Below, piece by piece: positions 62,154-64,000 of a DNA stretch of 64,000 bases (its first letter is position 1; every line of letters begins with the position of its first letter). The position numbers and the translations under genes were made by a program. The notes under the pieces were generated by a model. That model made no database searches, had not been told where the DNA came from, and saw only the letters and a program-made list of their open reading frames with translations. Source of the DNA: SHYR01 sp036013055 (GTDB lineage Bacteria; Chloroflexota; Dehalococcoidia; UBA2979); contig DASCQM010000020.1 in NCBI GenBank assembly GCA_036013055.1, positions 157,791 through 221,790 on the forward strand. The letters run 5' to 3'.

Positions 62154-63088
62154 GATGTCACCGCCGGGATCACCTCTTCCGCGAACGCCTGTAGCGCGTC
62201 CCATTCAACGGGTGGGCGAATCGCGATGCTGACGCGCGACGCCCCTGCCTCCTCGTAGATCTTCAGCGTCTCGATCGCCTGCTGCGGCCCGCCACGCAGC
62301 GCGCCGGTCGCTGCGGCACGTCCGCCACTCTCCAGCGCCTGGCCGCGATCGCTGGCGATGCGGTCCGCATCCGTCTCGTTCACGCCCATCTGCATGTGCA
62401 GGTTGATCGACCGCTCGATCGTCGTCGGGTCGCGGTCCTCGACCTCGCACCAGTGATCGAGCACGCCGTTCAGCCGCTCGTACTCCTCCACGTTGATGTA
62501 GGGCACGTTCCAGCCGTCGGCGTACCGCGCGGCGATGCGCAGCGTGCGACGTTCGCCCCGACCGCCGATCACGATCGGCATCCGCTCCTGCACCGGCCGC
62601 GGGTAGAGCAGCGCGTCCTTGAGCTGGTAGTACTCGCCATCGAAGTTGGATCGCTCCTCGGTGAGCAGCATGCGCAGCGCCTGCATGCCCTCCTCCAGCC
62701 GATCCATGCGCTCCTTCACCGGCGGGAAGCGGAAGCCGTACGCCTCGTGCTCCTGCACGTGCCAGCCAGCGCCGATGCCCGCCTCGACGCGCCCGTGGCT
62801 CAGGTGGTCGACCGTCATCAGCGAGTTCGCGAGCAGCGCCGGGTTGCGATAGCCCATGCAGAAGACGTGGCAGCCGATGCGCACGTTCTCCGTCTCGACG
62901 GCGATCGCGGCCATGCACGCCACGGCCTCAAACTCCGGCGAAGTGCCATCGATCGGCGGGGCCTCGTAGAAGTGGTCCCAGATCGAGACGAAGTCGAACC
63001 CGTTTGAGTCGACGAACCGCCAGAGCCGGCGCAGCTCGTCCATCTCGATGTCCTGCTGGCCGGTGTGAACTCCGATTTTCATCGCCAT
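62150..63088 (-). CDS. LLM class F420-dependent-like oxidoreductase
   Basis: 312 residues from ATG 63088 (GAGGGG 4 nt before) or the ATG two codons later. TIM-barrel marks: F-D-F-V-S-I-W-D-H-F near 33-42, G-A-G-W-H-V-Q-E-H-E-A-Y-G-F near 108-121, R-M-P-I-V-I-G-G-R-G-E-R-R near 164-176. The G-A-G-W pattern is common in F420-dependent LLM enzymes. Reaction unknown. Overlaps DUF4389 downstream. Confidence 0.88.
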   Translation of the reverse strand: MAMKIGVHTGQQDIEMDELRRLWRFVDSNGFDFVSIWDHFYEAPPIDGTSPEFEAVACMAAIAVETENVRIGCHVFCMGYRNPALLANSLMTVDHLSHGRVEAGIGAGWHVQEHEAYGFRFPPVKERMDRLEEGMQALRMLLTEERSNFDGEYYQLKDALLYPRPVQERMPIVIGGRGERRTLRIAARYADGWNVPYINVEEYERLNGVLDHWCEVEDRDPTTIERSINLHMQMGVNETDADRIASDRGQALESGGRAAATGALRGGPQQAIETLKIYEEAGASRVSIAIRPPVEWDALQAFAEEVIPAVTS

Positions 63089-63242
63089 CGTGCCCCTCGT
63101 TCGCATTCCTCGGTGGTGCGCCTGCCGCACCGCACTTGATGCTATACCGACGCAGCGACGGGCGCGTCGATGGGGTGACCGCAGCGCTCGCAAGTTGAAC
63201 CGCAGCACGACCGGGGCTACGCTAACTTGCCGGTTCAGATCC

Positions 63243-63319
63243 GGGCGGTTAGCTCAGTTGGTACGAGCGCTCGCTTCACACGCGAGAGGTCACTGGTTCA
63301 AGTCCAGTACCGCCCACCA
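63243..63319 (+). tRNA. tRNA-Val(CAC)
   Basis: 77 nt with encoded CCA. Acceptor GGGCGGT/ACCGCCC, anticodon loop TTCACAC, T arm GGTTCAAGTCC. Confidence 0.95.
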
Positions 63320-63348
63320 ACCAAAGGAGCGACCCCGCTCGACGCAGT

Positions 63349-63435
63349 GCCGAAGTGGCGGAATTGGCAGACGCGCAGCGTTCAGGACGCTGTGGGGGCA
63401 ACCTCGTGCGAGTTCGAGTCTCGCCTTCGGCACCA
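63349..63435 (+). tRNA. tRNA-Leu(CAG)
   Basis: 87 nt with encoded CCA. Acceptor GCCGAAG/CTTCGGC, anticodon loop TTCAGGA, long variable arm. Confidence 0.94.
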
Positions 63436-63504
63436 GCAAACTTGGGTTGGCAAACTCGGGATGGCAACATCCCGCATGAAGAATCTGGAACGGCAACACA
63501 GCGT

Positions 63505-63580
63505 GCGCTCGTAGCTCAGCGGATAGAGCGCTGCCCTGCGGAGGCAGAGGTCGTAGGTTCGATTCCTACCGGGCGCACCA
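63505..63580 (+). tRNA. tRNA-Arg with anticodon GCG
   Basis: 76 nt with encoded CCA. Acceptor GCGCTCG/CGGGCGC (one G-U), anticodon stem CTGCC/GGCAG around loop CTGCGGA, so anticodon GCG. The body resembles tRNA-Arg(CCG) except for the first anticodon base. Most bacteria read CGC/CGU with ACG. Confidence 0.85.
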
Positions 63581-63592
63581 TATGACGCAAAT

Positions 63593-63622
63593 CCGAGAGC
63601 GGTCCTGACCGGCCGCTCTCGG
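63593..63622 (+). terminator. Terminator after the tRNA cluster
   Basis: A 10-bp stem CCGAGAGCGG/CCGCTCTCGG with a 10-nt loop, then TGATCTTA. Confidence 0.75.
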
Positions 63623-64000
63623 TGATCTTACGGCAACCGGCTTGCCGGGTCCGGTCACTAACTCGAAGGAAACGTTTGAACCTAAACTGGGAAACGCTCG
63701 GAGAAGGGCCGGAATCTGAGCGAAGATCCTGCAAGCACCCAACGCTGAGAACCAACGACACCGGAGAATTAGGCAGTCATTCGCTGCGCTTAAGGCACGT
63801 GTCGGACAGCGTGCGAGTGATGCTTCTGGCGGCACATGGGTCGAGCGCGCGGCCTCGGGCGGTTGGACACCGGTACGGAGGGCTTGCGCCCGGCTCCCAC
63901 AAGCGACTTGCGTCGCGCAAGCCGTCCACTCCAATCGCTCCGAATGCGAATCGCACTCTTCGCATCAGAGTTCCACCGGAGAGTTGCATCGCTCAGTGTG
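63623..64000. other. Uncharacterised tail with no recognised gene
   Basis: Base composition is less GC-rich than the rest. Frames on both strands give no recognisable protein. Its position after three tRNA genes could mark an island boundary. Confidence 0.4.

Overview
The window is a GC-rich (roughly two-thirds G+C) bacterial chromosome segment. It most resembles a free-living, aerobic member of the Chloroflexota, perhaps near the Dehalococcoidia/SAR202 side. This is inferred from gene content: four family III CoA-transferases, an acyl-CoA dehydrogenase, two flavin (F420-type) LLM oxidoreductases, an MmgE/PrpD protein, SURF1 and aconitase (respiration), Pro/Thr-rich lipoprotein linkers, SipW-type signal peptidases, and an actinobacterial/Firmicutes-style LexA site (GAAC-N4-GTTC). 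No rRNA, CRISPR array, intact prophage or intact insertion sequence is visible.

Layout. 1-4039: crotonase fragment, CoA-transferase, MFS exporter, CoA-transferase. 4252-6986: a compact secretion cassette with two small exported proteins that share an AFTASN signal motif, flanking a SipW-type peptidase fused to a DUF5305 membrane module; the peptidase gene carries an apparent 1-nt frameshift. 7125-12739: an FHA-like protein, then a LexA-controlled mutagenic polymerase operon (ImuB-like, DUF6504, DnaE2). 12933-15480: VWA protein, tRNA-Ser and an integrase remnant. 15480-28453: FKBP lipoprotein with a duplicated 5' end, acyl-CoA dehydrogenase, CoA-transferase, ThiO-like oxidase, TetR/DHA2 exporter pair, NTF2-like protein, MFS, coiled-coil signal peptidase, LLM enzyme, MmgE/PrpD. 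28619-37224: a ferredoxin/membrane/nuclease-like fusion, DUF488 and DinB-like genes, a small SOS-promoter membrane protein, then a minus-strand housekeeping run (GNAT, serS, NUDIX, HAD, SRPBCC, lysS, greA). 37509-42795: HtrA protease, GH18-like anchored protein, rsmD, coaD, coiled-coil protein. 42860-45823: leuS preceded by a leader ORF ending in five leucine codons. 45895-57765: sugar-dehydrogenase lipoprotein, thioredoxin-like protein, ferredoxin plus reductase, SURF1, YHS protein, DinB-like pair, aminopeptidase N, MFS, DUF402, CoA-transferase. 57875-63088: aconitase, 3-methyladenine glycosylase (tag), DUF4389, LLM enzyme. 63243-63580: tRNA-Val, tRNA-Leu, tRNA-Arg.

How genes work together. 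The CoA-transferases, crotonase, acyl-CoA dehydrogenase and MFS carriers suggest uptake and CoA-dependent breakdown of varied organic acids, ending in the TCA cycle (aconitase) and a cytochrome oxidase (SURF1). DNA damage control is unusually visible: perfect LexA boxes lie inside the spacers of two good promoters (the ImuB/DnaE2 operon and a 72-residue membrane protein), and a one-mismatch box lies at the start of tag.

The most interesting observations are the SipW-DUF5305 fusion cassette, the putative leucine leader peptide upstream of leuS, the SOS-controlled 72-residue membrane protein, the ferredoxin fusion, and three genes whose best start codon is non-canonical (ATT, CTG, CTG). Frameshifts at 4778 and near 50965 could be assembly errors, which raw reads would settle.
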